A stretch of DNA of 37,011 bases from Nitrospira sp. UBA5698 (GTDB taxonomy: Bacteria; Nitrospirota; Nitrospiria; Nitrospirales; Nitrospiraceae). The DNA lies in assembly GCA_002420115.1 (NCBI GenBank), contig DIHK01000063.1:114501-151511 (forward strand), in the 5' to 3' direction. Below are positions 6,929 to 15,249 of this stretch, piece by piece. Positions within the stretch are counted from its first letter, which is position 1. Each line of letters opens with the position of its first letter. The notes below the pieces were generated by a model. It worked only from the letters and a program-made list of their open reading frames with translations. It made no database searches and was not told where the DNA came from. A program made the translations under genes and the position numbers.

Positions 6929-8101
6929 ATGAGTCTCACGTATGACGTCATTGTAGTCGGTAGTGGCCCGGCTGGTTCTATCGCGGCGTGGCGACTGGCA
7001 CGGGCAGGTGTACAGGTTGCCGTACTCGAGAAAGCGGCGTTGCCACGGTATAAGACGTGCGGTGGTGGGATTGTTGGTCGTGCGATACAGGCCGTACCTA
7101 TCGATGTGCGCTCTGTGATCGAACAGGATTGTCACACGGCACAACTCCATCTCTCCTCCACAGGCGTATTCTTCACCACCCATCGACCTTCACCCATTGT
7201 CTCCATGACGATGCGCGATCAGTTTGATTATGCCTTACTCTCATCCGCGCAAGCAGGCGGCGCTGTGGTGCACCAACGTTGCTCGTTCGAGGATGTCTCC
7301 TATCACGGCGACTGTGTCAGGGTCTCCACCAGCATGGGAGAGATGAAGGCCAGGTTTGTCCTAGCCGCCGACGGCGCGCTGAGCCGAGTGGCACGGAAAG
7401 TTGGAATGGCGGACGGACGGATTCTGGTTCCGGCTTTGGAGTATGAGGTCACGATGCCTCAGGATCGGTTGGATCGATTTCATGGCGTGGCACGATTTGA
7501 TTTTGGCATTCTCCCCCATGGCTATGCCTGGGCGTTTCCGAAACGACAACACCTCTCGATCGGTATCCTCTCGATGGTTGAGCGGGAAGGCGAGCTGAAG
7601 CGCACAATCTTAACGTATCTCGATCTACTGGGCTGTCGTGATGTGGCCCAGATTGAGCATCATGGGTTCGTCATTCCCATTCGGCCGCGAACAGGACCGT
7701 TTATGAAGCACCGCGTGCTGTTGGTCGGGGACGCGGCTGGATTTGCCGATCCTGTCACAGGAGAAGGCATTTCATTCGCCCTTCGCAGCGGCCAATCGGC
7801 TGCGCAGTCCTTGATTGAGGGCAATCTGGACGAACAGGCCGTTCACGCCAAGTATACTCGCTCGCTTGCGGAGTCCCTCATGCCTGAACTGCGGGCCGGG
7901 CGTCTGTTTGCCCGATTGCTGTATGACTTTCCTCGGCTCCGTTCATGGGCGTTTCTACGACAAGGACAGCGTCTCTGTGAAGCGGTGACGGATGTGATGG
8001 CGGGGACCAGAACCTATCGCGATTTGACATTGAAGCCGCAGACCCTGATCAGCCTTCTGACTCCTCCATGGATCAGGAAGGCAGGAGACCGATCCGCCTG
8101 A
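6929..8101 (+). CDS. FAD-dependent oxidoreductase, geranylgeranyl reductase family
   Basis: 390 residues. Rossmann FAD-binding start YDVIVVGSGPAGSIAAWRLARAG (dinucleotide motif GSGPAG at 11-16), then LPRYKTCGGGIVGRA, the Cys44/Gly-rich signature of geranylgeranyl reductase-like flavoproteins. The second FAD motif is VLLVGDAAGFADPVTGEGISFAL. Members reduce isoprenoid double bonds (chlorophyll side chain, archaeal lipids, menaquinone) with NAD(P)H or ferredoxin; with no photosynthesis genes in view, quinone or other polyprenyl saturation is an inference only. No transmembrane segment. The ribosome site is weak (GTGAGCG). Confidence 0.85.
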   Translation: MSLTYDVIVVGSGPAGSIAAWRLARAGVQVAVLEKAALPRYKTCGGGIVGRAIQAVPIDVRSVIEQDCHTAQLHLSSTGVFFTTHRPSPIVSMTMRDQFDYALLSSAQAGGAVVHQRCSFEDVSYHGDCVRVSTSMGEMKARFVLAADGALSRVARKVGMADGRILVPALEYEVTMPQDRLDRFHGVARFDFGILPHGYAWAFPKRQHLSIGILSMVEREGELKRTILTYLDLLGCRDVAQIEHHGFVIPIRPRTGPFMKHRVLLVGDAAGFADPVTGEGISFALRSGQSAAQSLIEGNLDEQAVHAKYTRSLAESLMPELRAGRLFARLLYDFPRLRSWAFLRQGQRLCEAVTDVMAGTRTYRDLTLKPQTLISLLTPPWIRKAGDRSA

Positions 8102-8195
8102 GGGAATGACGGTCAGGCTGGAGAAGGGTAGGGGAGGCCTTTCGCCTTGACACAGAGTGCGGTATTCTTCCGCGGTATCACGTACGGGAGGAGAG

Positions 8196-9215
8196 ATGAC
8201 TCACATGTCGTGCTGTTCTGTATCTGACCGTGGCAGAAACTGTTTCAGGCTTGTCCTCCTCTGCTTGGCGGGTGTGGGCCTTGGTACCTGGGCCGGATGC
8301 AGCGAAACCTCGTTGACGGTGTCCCATGTTGATCCGGAACCGTTCACGGTGTATCAGCAACTTGCTCGCCTAGAAGTCACCTCTGATCGCTTGTTCCACG
8401 TGATCGCCGCTCAGTCGGATGTGGCGGGGTACAGCCGTCTGCTTGAAGCCCAGTCGGGTCTGTCTACACCATTGACCTTCACGCAAACTGATCGAATCGA
8501 ACAATCCTTTGTCCACTCGCTCAAAGTCATGCTCGTCGATCTCGCTCCGACCAACTTCTGGGAGGATCATCTCGCGGAATATTATGGCACCAAACTGCCC
8601 GGCGCAGAGGCGCAGCGGCTGCTCGCAGCGTATGAAGATGAAAGCCTGTCACCGTCGTCCAGGTTACAAGGTCTTCGCGAGTCTTTTGTCAGAGACCGTC
8701 TACCGGAGCTGTTACCACTCGTTCGTGCGCGGTCCCAGATTTACCAGATTCCCAGTCAATCAATGGAACCGACGCTGTTGCCGGGTGACCATGTGATTGT
8801 CCACCAGGTGGCCTATCAGGCGGCGGAGCCCCAGCAGGGGGATGTCGTCGTCTACCGCTATCCGGATGAGAATGGAAAGCGGTTTCTCCATCGTGTGATC
8901 GGGCTCCCCGGTGATCAGATTGCGATTCGCGATCAGGTCGTATACGTGAATGGTGACGCCTTGTCGGAACCCTATACGCGCCATTCCGACCGCTCGAGTA
9001 TGGCCGGGCATGTCCGCGATCATCTCCCACCGATTACCGTTCCGCTAGAGACGTATTTCCTCATGGGTGACAACCGTGAGGAAAGTTTAGATAGCCGTTT
9101 CTTGGGACCGATCAGCAAGGAACATCTGCTGGGACGGGTGCTCTTTATCTACTGGTCGGTCGATCCCGACACACACGATCCACGATGGGAACGGCTCAAT
9201 CAGCTAGTGCGCTGA
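8196..9215 (+). CDS. lepB: Signal peptidase I with lipoprotein-like N-terminal extension
   Basis: 339 residues from ATG 8196, chosen for GGGAGGAG just upstream; a GTG 39 bases earlier is in frame but lacks a ribosome site. The C-terminal domain is a type I signal peptidase: box B IPSQSMEPTLLPGD with nucleophile Ser189, box C GDVVVYRYP, box D RVIGLPGD and box E GDNREESLDSRFLGPI. At the position of the general-base Lys the sequence reads RFLHRVIGLPGD, so His232 replaces it. The N-terminal 185 residues are unusual: a hydrophobic run CFRLVLLCLAGVGLGTWAGC ending at Cys35 (imperfect lipobox, Trp at -3), then about 145 residues of helical unknown sequence. The enzyme therefore seems anchored by a single segment or by lipid. 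Confidence 0.82.
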   Translation: MTHMSCCSVSDRGRNCFRLVLLCLAGVGLGTWAGCSETSLTVSHVDPEPFTVYQQLARLEVTSDRLFHVIAAQSDVAGYSRLLEAQSGLSTPLTFTQTDRIEQSFVHSLKVMLVDLAPTNFWEDHLAEYYGTKLPGAEAQRLLAAYEDESLSPSSRLQGLRESFVRDRLPELLPLVRARSQIYQIPSQSMEPTLLPGDHVIVHQVAYQAAEPQQGDVVVYRYPDENGKRFLHRVIGLPGDQIAIRDQVVYVNGDALSEPYTRHSDRSSMAGHVRDHLPPITVPLETYFLMGDNREESLDSRFLGPISKEHLLGRVLFIYWSVDPDTHDPRWERLNQLVR

Positions 9216-9292
9216 CCACGAAGTGTGAGACTCACGCTGATCGTCCTGCCCCGGTTGCACATGCCGAAGAAGTTGAAAATGGAGAGGCTGTG

Positions 9293-9323
9293 GCCTGCTC
9301 GGCCTTGATGAGACTGAGCAGGC
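9293..9323 (+). terminator. Possible hairpin terminator after the signal peptidase gene
   Basis: GCCTGCTC (9293-9300) pairs perfectly with GAGCAGGC (9316-9323) around a 15-base loop in the 129-base gap between two convergent genes. There is no T-tract on either side, so it may be a transcription barrier or an mRNA 3' end structure rather than a classic terminator. Confidence 0.35.
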
Positions 9324-9344
9324 ACGGGAAGTTGGCTAGTGGAA

Positions 9345-10073
9345 TCAGAAGCGTACAGACAGGCCTGCTATTGCGTGATGTGTGTCGTACGTGGTTTTGA
9401 ATATTTCTGTTGCCAGGGCAGGTGTCGTGTTCTGATACTCCAATTCCGTGGTGAAGTGGGTGAAGCGATATTGCGCAAATGCCCCAATCCGTTTCGTGAC
9501 CATGACGGTCACACCGGCGTCCACTTTGGCGCCGACTGACGCGTCGGTGGAGCTTTGTCCCGTAGGCTGAACAAATGTATTTTGCCCTGCGTAGGTAATG
9601 AATACCGCCGGTCCGGCGGCAAGATATGGCTGCACACGTCCGTGAGTGAATTGATCATCTCGAAGCAGCGGGAGTCGCAGGCGCAGGACATCGAAGCCGA
9701 TTCCCCACGCCGGTAAGCTCCAATGAGCGAATTGCGTGCTAGTTCCTCCACCACTGACCACCCCCACCTGTTGTCCTGGAGGCGTCTTAACATGGAAGAA
9801 AAAGACGTCCAGTCCGAATCCAAGCCAATCCATTTTCTGCTTGTCCAGCCAATAGCCTCCCCGGCCTCCGGCCGTCCAACTGTTGTGTATGTCGAGGCCC
9901 TGATAGGTTGTCGTCGTCCCCAATGAACTGGTCACTGTCAGGTCGGTATTCGCGGTAAAAACCGCTCCCGCGTAGGCATCGGCGTACCATTCAGCTGATC
10001 CTTCTTTGGGAGAGATGAGAAGTCCCATCCATAGCACAAGACTCAGCACGACAAGACTCATTCGATTGGCCAT
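9345..10073 (-). CDS. Outer-membrane beta-barrel protein
   Basis: 242 residues from ATG 10073, with GGAGGGAG eight bases upstream. Signal peptide about 1-27 (MANRMSLVVLSLVLWMGLLISPKEGSAEW). The mature part alternates polar and hydrophobic residues in short strands: WYADAYAGAVFTANTDL, GGRGGYWLD, WLGFGLDVFFFHVKT, VQPYLAAGPAVFITYAG, SVGAKVDAGVTVMVT, IGAFAQYRFTHFTTE, and ends in AGLSVRF with the terminal Phe that BAM substrates carry. It fits an 8-stranded OmpA/OmpW-like barrel (outer membrane protein beta-barrel domain). Its role (adhesion, stability or pore) cannot be told. Confidence 0.82.
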   Translation of the reverse strand: MANRMSLVVLSLVLWMGLLISPKEGSAEWYADAYAGAVFTANTDLTVTSSLGTTTTYQGLDIHNSWTAGGRGGYWLDKQKMDWLGFGLDVFFFHVKTPPGQQVGVVSGGGTSTQFAHWSLPAWGIGFDVLRLRLPLLRDDQFTHGRVQPYLAAGPAVFITYAGQNTFVQPTGQSSTDASVGAKVDAGVTVMVTKRIGAFAQYRFTHFTTELEYQNTTPALATEIFKTTYDTHHAIAGLSVRF

Positions 10074-10541
10074 GACCTTACTCCCTCCGGTGAGTTAATC
10101 TGCTTGGCTACAATTACATACCGACGGCAGCTTCTTGGCTAGCAATATTCTATTTTCTGAACGTGGTGTAGAGGAGGTCTGGCGCATAGTTGGGCAGGGA
10201 GGAGGATCATCAAGAGGAGATCCTGGACCCCCACGTCTTGAGAGCGATGGCGAAGGAAACTATCCTTCGAGAGGTCCAATAGATCTACTGGTTGGCGGAT
10301 CCGAAGATGAGAAGTCCGCGCTGAACGCATCTCGATCAGCGGATGCAGTGAGAACGTCCTTATCTACCGCTCTGTAGGGACCCCTCCGCTCGCCGGCTTG
10401 CCAGCTCTGATCCAACATGGTATGGGGTTGCTACAAGTCTCTGTTAGGTATTCCCGACGAGGCCTTACCGTCATAGCTCCAGATCTGGAGGCGCGTGGCA
10501 TGATGTCAGATCGGTTCATGGGCCTCAATCCTTAGCGGGGT
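10074..10541. other. Divergent intergenic region with dyads, no gene seen
   Basis: 468 bases between the barrel gene (minus) and the sensor phosphatase gene (plus). An 80-codon frame at 10135-10377 has no recognisable product and poor codon choice. A perfect hairpin CGAAGGA-AACTA-TCCTTCG lies at 10251-10269 and a perfect 14-base palindrome at 10477-10490. Nothing else stands out. Confidence 0.5.
10477..10490. promoter_or_regulatory. 14-base palindrome, possible operator
   Basis: CTCCAGATCTGGAG is a perfect palindrome about 52 bases before the GTG start of the sensor phosphatase gene, a place where a dimeric regulator could act. No regulator is identified. Confidence 0.3.
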
Positions 10542-13322
10542 GTGTTTGTGTTGGGAATCTGTGATCCGCTGCTCGCGGTCTGCTCGATGTTACTTGGTGG
10601 CGCAGCCTCCTACGTCATCCTGAGTATCGCCGAACGGATGCGTGCCACCGATCAAGGGCAAACCACGATTCGATGGTTGTTCATCGGAGCCGTCGCGGCC
10701 GGCCTTGAGATCTGGGCCATGCATTTCATCGGGAACCTTGCCTTTTGTCCCAGCGTCTCGGCAACTGAGGACGCAGGCCTTGCCGTACTCTCACTGATGT
10801 CAGCAGGGGCAACCGGGGCCATTGCCGTCTATGTGATCAGCAGTCACGTCGAGGGGTGGATGCGGCTCGTCTCCGGGGGCATGCTGATGGGAGCCTGCAT
10901 GAGTCTTACCCATGTGACCAGCACCATGGCCGTCTACCATCCGATCGATGCCCAAGCGATCCTGCTTCCATTTGTCTATTCGGTCATCGGAATCGTTGTC
11001 CTTAGTGTTGTCGTCACCGTGATCGCAGGATGGAATATCAGCTACGGTGGTTGGCGGGTGACGGAGAAGGCGACCGCCATGGGGTTTGCCCTCGCCGGGA
11101 CGCATCTCATCGGGTTGATTCCGATGTACGAGGTTGGGGATGTCGTAAACCGTATCCACCCACCGGCCATCGACGTTGATCTTCTTGCTGTCGTTGCCGT
11201 GTCGCTTTCCACTCTCCTGGCCGTTATCGACCGGCAAGTGACGAAGGCATCCAAGCTGGCTCGTGCGAGTCATGCTCGGCTGATCGAGGCGATCGAAAGT
11301 GTTCCACAATGGTTTGCCTTGTTCGACGCGGACGACCGTTTGGTGATCTGCAATCGCAAGTATCGCGAGGTGATGTCAGGGAACGGAGCCCAGGTCCAAT
11401 CAGGCGACTTGTTCGAATCGATCGTCCGCCGGACTGCCGAACGCGGCGATATCCCCGCTGCGATGGGAAATGTCGAACCCTGGATGCGCTGGCGTCTTGA
11501 TATGCATCGCGATCCGGTTTCACCGTACATTCAGTACCGGTCCAGTGGAGAGTGGCTGCAAATCAATGAACGGAAGACTCACGATGGCGGAATCGTCTTT
11601 ATTGCCACCGACATTACGGCCTTGAAAAATGCCGAACAGGCGGCTGAGGATGCCAAGGCGCGGTTAGCGGATTCGTTGGCCTTGGTCGAGGCCGCGAAAA
11701 CTCGTATGCAAGAAGAGTTGAATGTCGGTCGGGATATTCAACGGAGTATGCTGCCACGCGTATTTCCCGCCTTTCCGGATCGAAAAGAATTGGAGCTCTA
11801 TGCCGTGCTGGAGCCGGCCTCGGAGATCGGCGGTGATCTCTATGATTTTTTTCTGGTCGATCAGCATCGGCTGTGTTTTGTGATCGGTGATGTCTCGGGC
11901 AACGGAGTCCCTGCTGCGCTGTTTATGGCCATGACCAAAATCATGGTGAAGACCAGAGCCGCCTCTGATCCCTCGCCGGCCAGTATCGTGACGCATGTGA
12001 ACGATGCGCTCAGTGCCGAAAACGACAGCTGCATGTTCGTCACGCTCTATCTCGGCATCTTGAATCTTCGAGACGGCACGCTTGTGACGACCAATGCCGG
12101 CCATAATCCGCCCTTATTGAAGCGAAGGAATGGCGCGTTCGAATGGCTGACGGCTCAAGATGGGCCGTTGGTCGGTCCCATGGCAGGCATCGCCTTCAAG
12201 GAGAGCACCATCCAATTGGAACCTGGGGATGAGCTCTTTCTCTACACCGATGGAGTGACGGAAGCCGACAACCGAAGGCGTGAACTGTTCGGCAAGGATC
12301 GGCTGAAAATGGTGCTGAGGAAATCACAGGCTCTTTCGGTGGTGGACCGTTTGGGGGAAGTGATGTTGGCCGTGAAAGCGTTTGCGGGTGACGCTCCACA
12401 GGCGGACGACATCACGATGCTGGGGCTGCGCTATCACGGCATGACTCCGTCTGATGTCGCAACTCGGGTCTTTCGACAGACAATGCCCAACCAGTTGGAG
12501 GCCATTCCAGTTCTACAGATCGCCTTTGAGGAGTATGTGGCACAATGGGAAGATGCCAAGCCGTTGATCCCCACGCTCAATATGGCGCTGGATGACTTGC
12601 TGAACAATGTGGTGCAATACGCATTCCCCAACGACCCGACGGAGCATCACATCGACGTGGAAGGTGACGTACAAGATGGGTATGTCATTCTGACCATTGC
12701 GGATGACGGCATTCCCTTCAACCCCTTAAGCGCTGCTCCTCCGGACCTTTCGCTCTTGCTGCATGAACGAGAAATCGGTGGATTGGGGATCCATCTGGTC
12801 CGCTCCATGTTTGACGAGGTCACCTACCACCGCAACGTGGGACGCAATGTGCTGACGGTGAAGAAGAAACTGGTCGCCAAGTCGTTTGTCCTCGGTCACC
12901 GCGATGATCACAAGAAAAGCGGCAAAAGCGATGTCGGGAAGCAGCCACCACTGCCTCATCAGCCGATGGACGAGGGGACCGATGTGGACTCAGTTCGACG
13001 CGGTGCCGTGATGATCGTGACGCCGCAGGACCGCTTTGATACGAACAGTGCACCGGAGGTCGAACGGATTGTGCTGGGTCACATCCAGCGTGGTGAACGG
13101 AGGATCGTGTTGGATCTCTCGAACATTTCGTACATTTCCTCGATCGGATTGCGGGTGATCTTGAAAGCTGTCATGGTCATGACCGAAGCAGGCGGGAGAC
13201 TCGTGCTTTCAGGGGGGAACGAGCAGGTTCGAACGGTACTGCAACTGAGCGGAGCGTTAATGATGAGCCTTCATGCCTCTACCTTGGAAGAGGCCCACTC
13301 AAAGGTCCAAGAGGCAGGGTAA
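10542..13322 (+). CDS. MHYT-PAS-PP2C(SpoIIE)-HATPase-STAS partner-switching protein
   Basis: 926 residues. In order: a seven-helix MHYT-type membrane sensor (about 5-230) with the three His-bearing repeats AMHFIGNLA (His61), MSLTHVTSTMA (His124) and AGTHLIGLIPM (His188); a PAS domain (about 245-362); a coiled-coil linker (362-398); a PP2C/SpoIIE phosphatase (about 398-630) with GGDLYDF, GDVSGNG, TNAGHNPP, LYTDGVTEA and ADDIT metal-site motifs; a RsbW-like GHKL ATPase (about 640-776) with DDLLNNVVQYAF, ADDGIPF and GGLGIHLV; and a STAS domain (about 815-925) with YISSIGL (Ser867). It thus fuses phosphatase, anti-sigma kinase and antagonist functions. A stop at 10533 bounds the start; GTG 10542 or GTG 10548 (better placed after GGGG) are possible. 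A free STAS gene follows. Confidence 0.9.
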   Translation: MFVLGICDPLLAVCSMLLGGAASYVILSIAERMRATDQGQTTIRWLFIGAVAAGLEIWAMHFIGNLAFCPSVSATEDAGLAVLSLMSAGATGAIAVYVISSHVEGWMRLVSGGMLMGACMSLTHVTSTMAVYHPIDAQAILLPFVYSVIGIVVLSVVVTVIAGWNISYGGWRVTEKATAMGFALAGTHLIGLIPMYEVGDVVNRIHPPAIDVDLLAVVAVSLSTLLAVIDRQVTKASKLARASHARLIEAIESVPQWFALFDADDRLVICNRKYREVMSGNGAQVQSGDLFESIVRRTAERGDIPAAMGNVEPWMRWRLDMHRDPVSPYIQYRSSGEWLQINERKTHDGGIVFIATDITALKNAEQAAEDAKARLADSLALVEAAKTRMQEELNVGRDIQRSMLPRVFPAFPDRKELELYAVLEPASEIGGDLYDFFLVDQHRLCFVIGDVSGNGVPAALFMAMTKIMVKTRAASDPSPASIVTHVNDALSAENDSCMFVTLYLGILNLRDGTLVTTNAGHNPPLLKRRNGAFEWLTAQDGPLVGPMAGIAFKESTIQLEPGDELFLYTDGVTEADNRRRELFGKDRLKMVLRKSQALSVVDRLGEVMLAVKAFAGDAPQADDITMLGLRYHGMTPSDVATRVFRQTMPNQLEAIPVLQIAFEEYVAQWEDAKPLIPTLNMALDDLLNNVVQYAFPNDPTEHHIDVEGDVQDGYVILTIADDGIPFNPLSAAPPDLSLLLHEREIGGLGIHLVRSMFDEVTYHRNVGRNVLTVKKKLVAKSFVLGHRDDHKKSGKSDVGKQPPLPHQPMDEGTDVDSVRRGAVMIVTPQDRFDTNSAPEVERIVLGHIQRGERRIVLDLSNISYISSIGLRVILKAVMVMTEAGGRLVLSGGNEQVRTVLQLSGALMMSLHASTLEEAHSKVQEAG

Positions 13323-13458
13323 GTCCGTCCGAGAGGTGTGTGTGTCTCGGTCGGTTGATATCGTGCCGGTGGAACCAACGACGCATCGCTGCTATCATAG
13401 ACCACTCGGAAGCAAGTTCGGACCGTGTGCCCAATGTTTAATAAGTAAGGAGGGGATG

Positions 13459-13842
13459 ATGGACCAAGGAACCCGACACACATTGACCGTGACGTCCCGC
13501 GAAAGTGCAGGGATTACATTCGTGAAGGTACAGGGTAGCTTGTCTGCCACCACTGCCGAACAGGGAAACAAAGAGATCAAAAAGATTTTGGAGCAAGGCG
13601 CAAAAAAGATCGTCCTGAACTTGGCCGATGTCGATTATATCAGCAGTGGAGGGATCCGAGTCCTCATCCTGGCCTCAAAAGAGCTGAGCGCCGTTCAAGG
13701 GCAGATGAAGATCGCTGCGGCAAAGGGGATGGTCAAGGAAGCGCTCGAAGCCAGTGGTTTTCATCTGCTGAACCGTGTGTACGGAAGCACGATTGAACTC
13801 TGTAATACGGAAGAAGAGGCCGCCGCAGGTTTTACGAGCTAG
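13459..13842 (+). CDS. STAS-domain anti-sigma factor antagonist
   Basis: 127 residues from ATG 13459; AAGGAGGGG lies just upstream and gives five-base spacing to this ATG, better than to the adjacent ATG 13456. Single STAS domain: KVQGSLSATTAEQGNKEIKKIL, then IVLNLADVDYISSGGIRVLI with Ser63 at the site phosphorylated by RsbW-like kinases in SpoIIAA/RsbV. It lies 136 bases after the large phosphatase/kinase/STAS gene and is the natural free partner: phosphorylated by a GHKL kinase, dephosphorylated by a PP2C domain. Which sigma factor or other target it frees is not visible here. Confidence 0.88.
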   Translation: MDQGTRHTLTVTSRESAGITFVKVQGSLSATTAEQGNKEIKKILEQGAKKIVLNLADVDYISSGGIRVLILASKELSAVQGQMKIAAAKGMVKEALEASGFHLLNRVYGSTIELCNTEEEAAAGFTS

Positions 13843-13882
13843 CTGTCTCTGTGACGGACCATCTCGGAATAAGAGCGTATGG

Positions 13883-14329
13883 GTGGATCCAGTGGTCGTG
13901 AGGTTTCCTTCAATACAAGCCAGCCTGATAGAGCTTCGTTCTTTGTCCCGTCGCGTCCTCTGGATCATTATCCTGAGCATGACCGGTTGTACGACTATGG
14001 CTAAAGTAACAAATCTGGTTGATGAATCCTGTCGAGTCACGTTTATTCATCGACTATCGACGATCTTGGCTCACCAGGGTGAACCGTCAGCGACTTCCGA
14101 TGCGCTCGCACACAAGGCTGTCTTGACGCTCACCACCTACGATCTCGGGCCCCGTCCGTTCGCCATCGCGGCGCCGTCCGGTACGGATTACCGGTTTTTT
14201 GTCGATCGTAAAGGGACGGATTGTGTATTGATCCTATATGGGCGACGCAAGGGGTTTGTCTCGTACACAAACAACCTCACCTACATTGCCACCGAACCGC
14301 TACCGGGCTGTGCCTGTGCCGACTCGTGA
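13883..14329 (+). CDS. Hypothetical lipoprotein
   Basis: About 148 residues from GTG 13883; GTG 13898 is an alternative and neither has a strong ribosome site. A basic-hydrophobic segment LSRRVLWIIILSMTGC ends in a lipobox-like MTGC, suggesting export and lipid attachment. The mature part contains LTLTTYDLGPRPFAIAAPSGTDYRFFVDRKGTDCVLILYGRRKGFVSYTNNLTYIA and a Cys pair near the end (GCACADS). No family is recognised. It begins 40 bases after the STAS gene and may be co-transcribed with it. Confidence 0.6.
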   Translation: MDPVVVRFPSIQASLIELRSLSRRVLWIIILSMTGCTTMAKVTNLVDESCRVTFIHRLSTILAHQGEPSATSDALAHKAVLTLTTYDLGPRPFAIAAPSGTDYRFFVDRKGTDCVLILYGRRKGFVSYTNNLTYIATEPLPGCACADS

Positions 14330-14540
14330 CCTCATCCTTGTTGCCGATTGCCTCTTTACGAACTCGCGGCATTCTCTTTTCTGCGTTTGATGAACAAGTT
14401 TTCATCTTGTCCTAATGTTCCCTTCATGTTCCGGGTTTATAAGAGATCAACAAGATGAGCCAAGCTTGCGGGCGCGTCGAGTACTCAAAATCGTGAGCTT
14501 GAGATGTTGGTGTCGGCATATCGCATAAGGAGGATACGTG

Positions 14541-14861
14541 ATGAAAGATGTGACGAAGGGACTGACCATCTCTCCATCTGTTGTTGCCACTCCGTTGAAC
14601 CAGAAACATTCGCGGTTGTCACCGAACCATCTGTTGGAATTAGTGACTCGCTTGTGTCTGTTCAAAGCCGAGCGCTGGGGACGCCGGGCGCTCTTTTATG
14701 AGACACATCGCGACTATTTCCCACGCTTGTCCGCCAGTCGATTTGTGAGTCGATGTCGTGCATTGGAAGCGAGGTACCGAGCGTTGGCTCAGCTGATATT
14801 TCTCATCCCGGCGGATGAACCTCTGGTTCCGGTGCATGCGGTCGCTATACGTCGAACATAG
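14541..14861 (+). CDS. Small hypothetical protein, possibly a truncated transposase
   Basis: 106 residues from ATG 14541; AAGGAGG seven bases upstream decides the start and supports translation. Basic and helical: LLELVTRLCLFKAERWGRRALFYETHRDYFPRLSASRFVSRCRALEARYRALAQLIF. The order of a helical bundle, an FP-x-LSASRF segment and a final VPVHAV reminds me of the N-terminal part of IS982-like transposases, which would make this a fragment lacking the DDE core. This is a weak resemblance; no signal peptide and no other family are apparent. It is followed by two strong hairpins. Confidence 0.5.
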   Translation: MKDVTKGLTISPSVVATPLNQKHSRLSPNHLLELVTRLCLFKAERWGRRALFYETHRDYFPRLSASRFVSRCRALEARYRALAQLIFLIPADEPLVPVHAVAIRRT

Positions 14862-14930
14862 ATGAATCCTCTATTGTCATGGCACAGAAGCCGGCATGGC
14901 CTGTTTTCTTGGGATTGAACCCTTCATGAC

Positions 14931-14966
14931 ATTCTCCGGGTGGAACAGCTGATCTGTTCCACCCGG
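14931..14966. other. Very strong hairpin with 18-bp stem
   Basis: CCGGGTGGAACAG (14936-14948) pairs perfectly with CTGTTCCACCCGG (14954-14966) around the loop CTGAT. Five more outer bases (ATTCT with GGAAT) can pair, one as G-T. No T-tract follows; the next structure begins six bases later. It may end the small upstream gene, form an mRNA stability element, or be a transposon end. Confidence 0.7.
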
Positions 14967-14971
14967 GGAAT

Positions 14972-14993
14972 CCATCTCCTACATGGGAGATGG
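14972..14993. other. Second tandem hairpin
   Basis: CCATCTCC (14972-14979) and GGAGATGG (14986-14993) pair perfectly around a six-base loop, directly after the 18-bp hairpin. There is no T-tract. Confidence 0.6.
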
Positions 14994-15249
14994 GGATCGT
15001 CGGTATCTTGAATGATTCCCATGCCCATCCGGTTTATTTCTGATAGGGACATCGCACGGCCTGTGCTGTGTTTATCTGCAACGTTTGGTGGTGAGAGGCC
15101 GACCTATTGATTGCCCACACAAATTCTGTATTGAGGACAGACCGCATCTTCTGTCAACGTGTCTTGCGCTGACCATCCTCTTCCACGTACCATCTGCCTT
15201 CAAAGTATGATTCCGGTTTCCTCTGGACGACTCTCGGTCCATTTTCAGC

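Larger units (their letters stand above)
14862..15249. other. Structured intergenic region before the helicase gene
   Basis: 388 bases. The first third holds two tandem hairpins (14931-14966 and 14972-14993). The rest has no clear frame or promoter boxes; part of it is likely a long 5' leader of the DEAD-box helicase mRNA, as known for cold-regulated deaD/csdA genes elsewhere. Confidence 0.45.

Noticed and set aside
10135..10377. An 80-codon plus-strand frame in the 468-base intergenic region
   Set aside because: Gly/Ser-rich low-complexity product, no ribosome site, contains a perfect hairpin.
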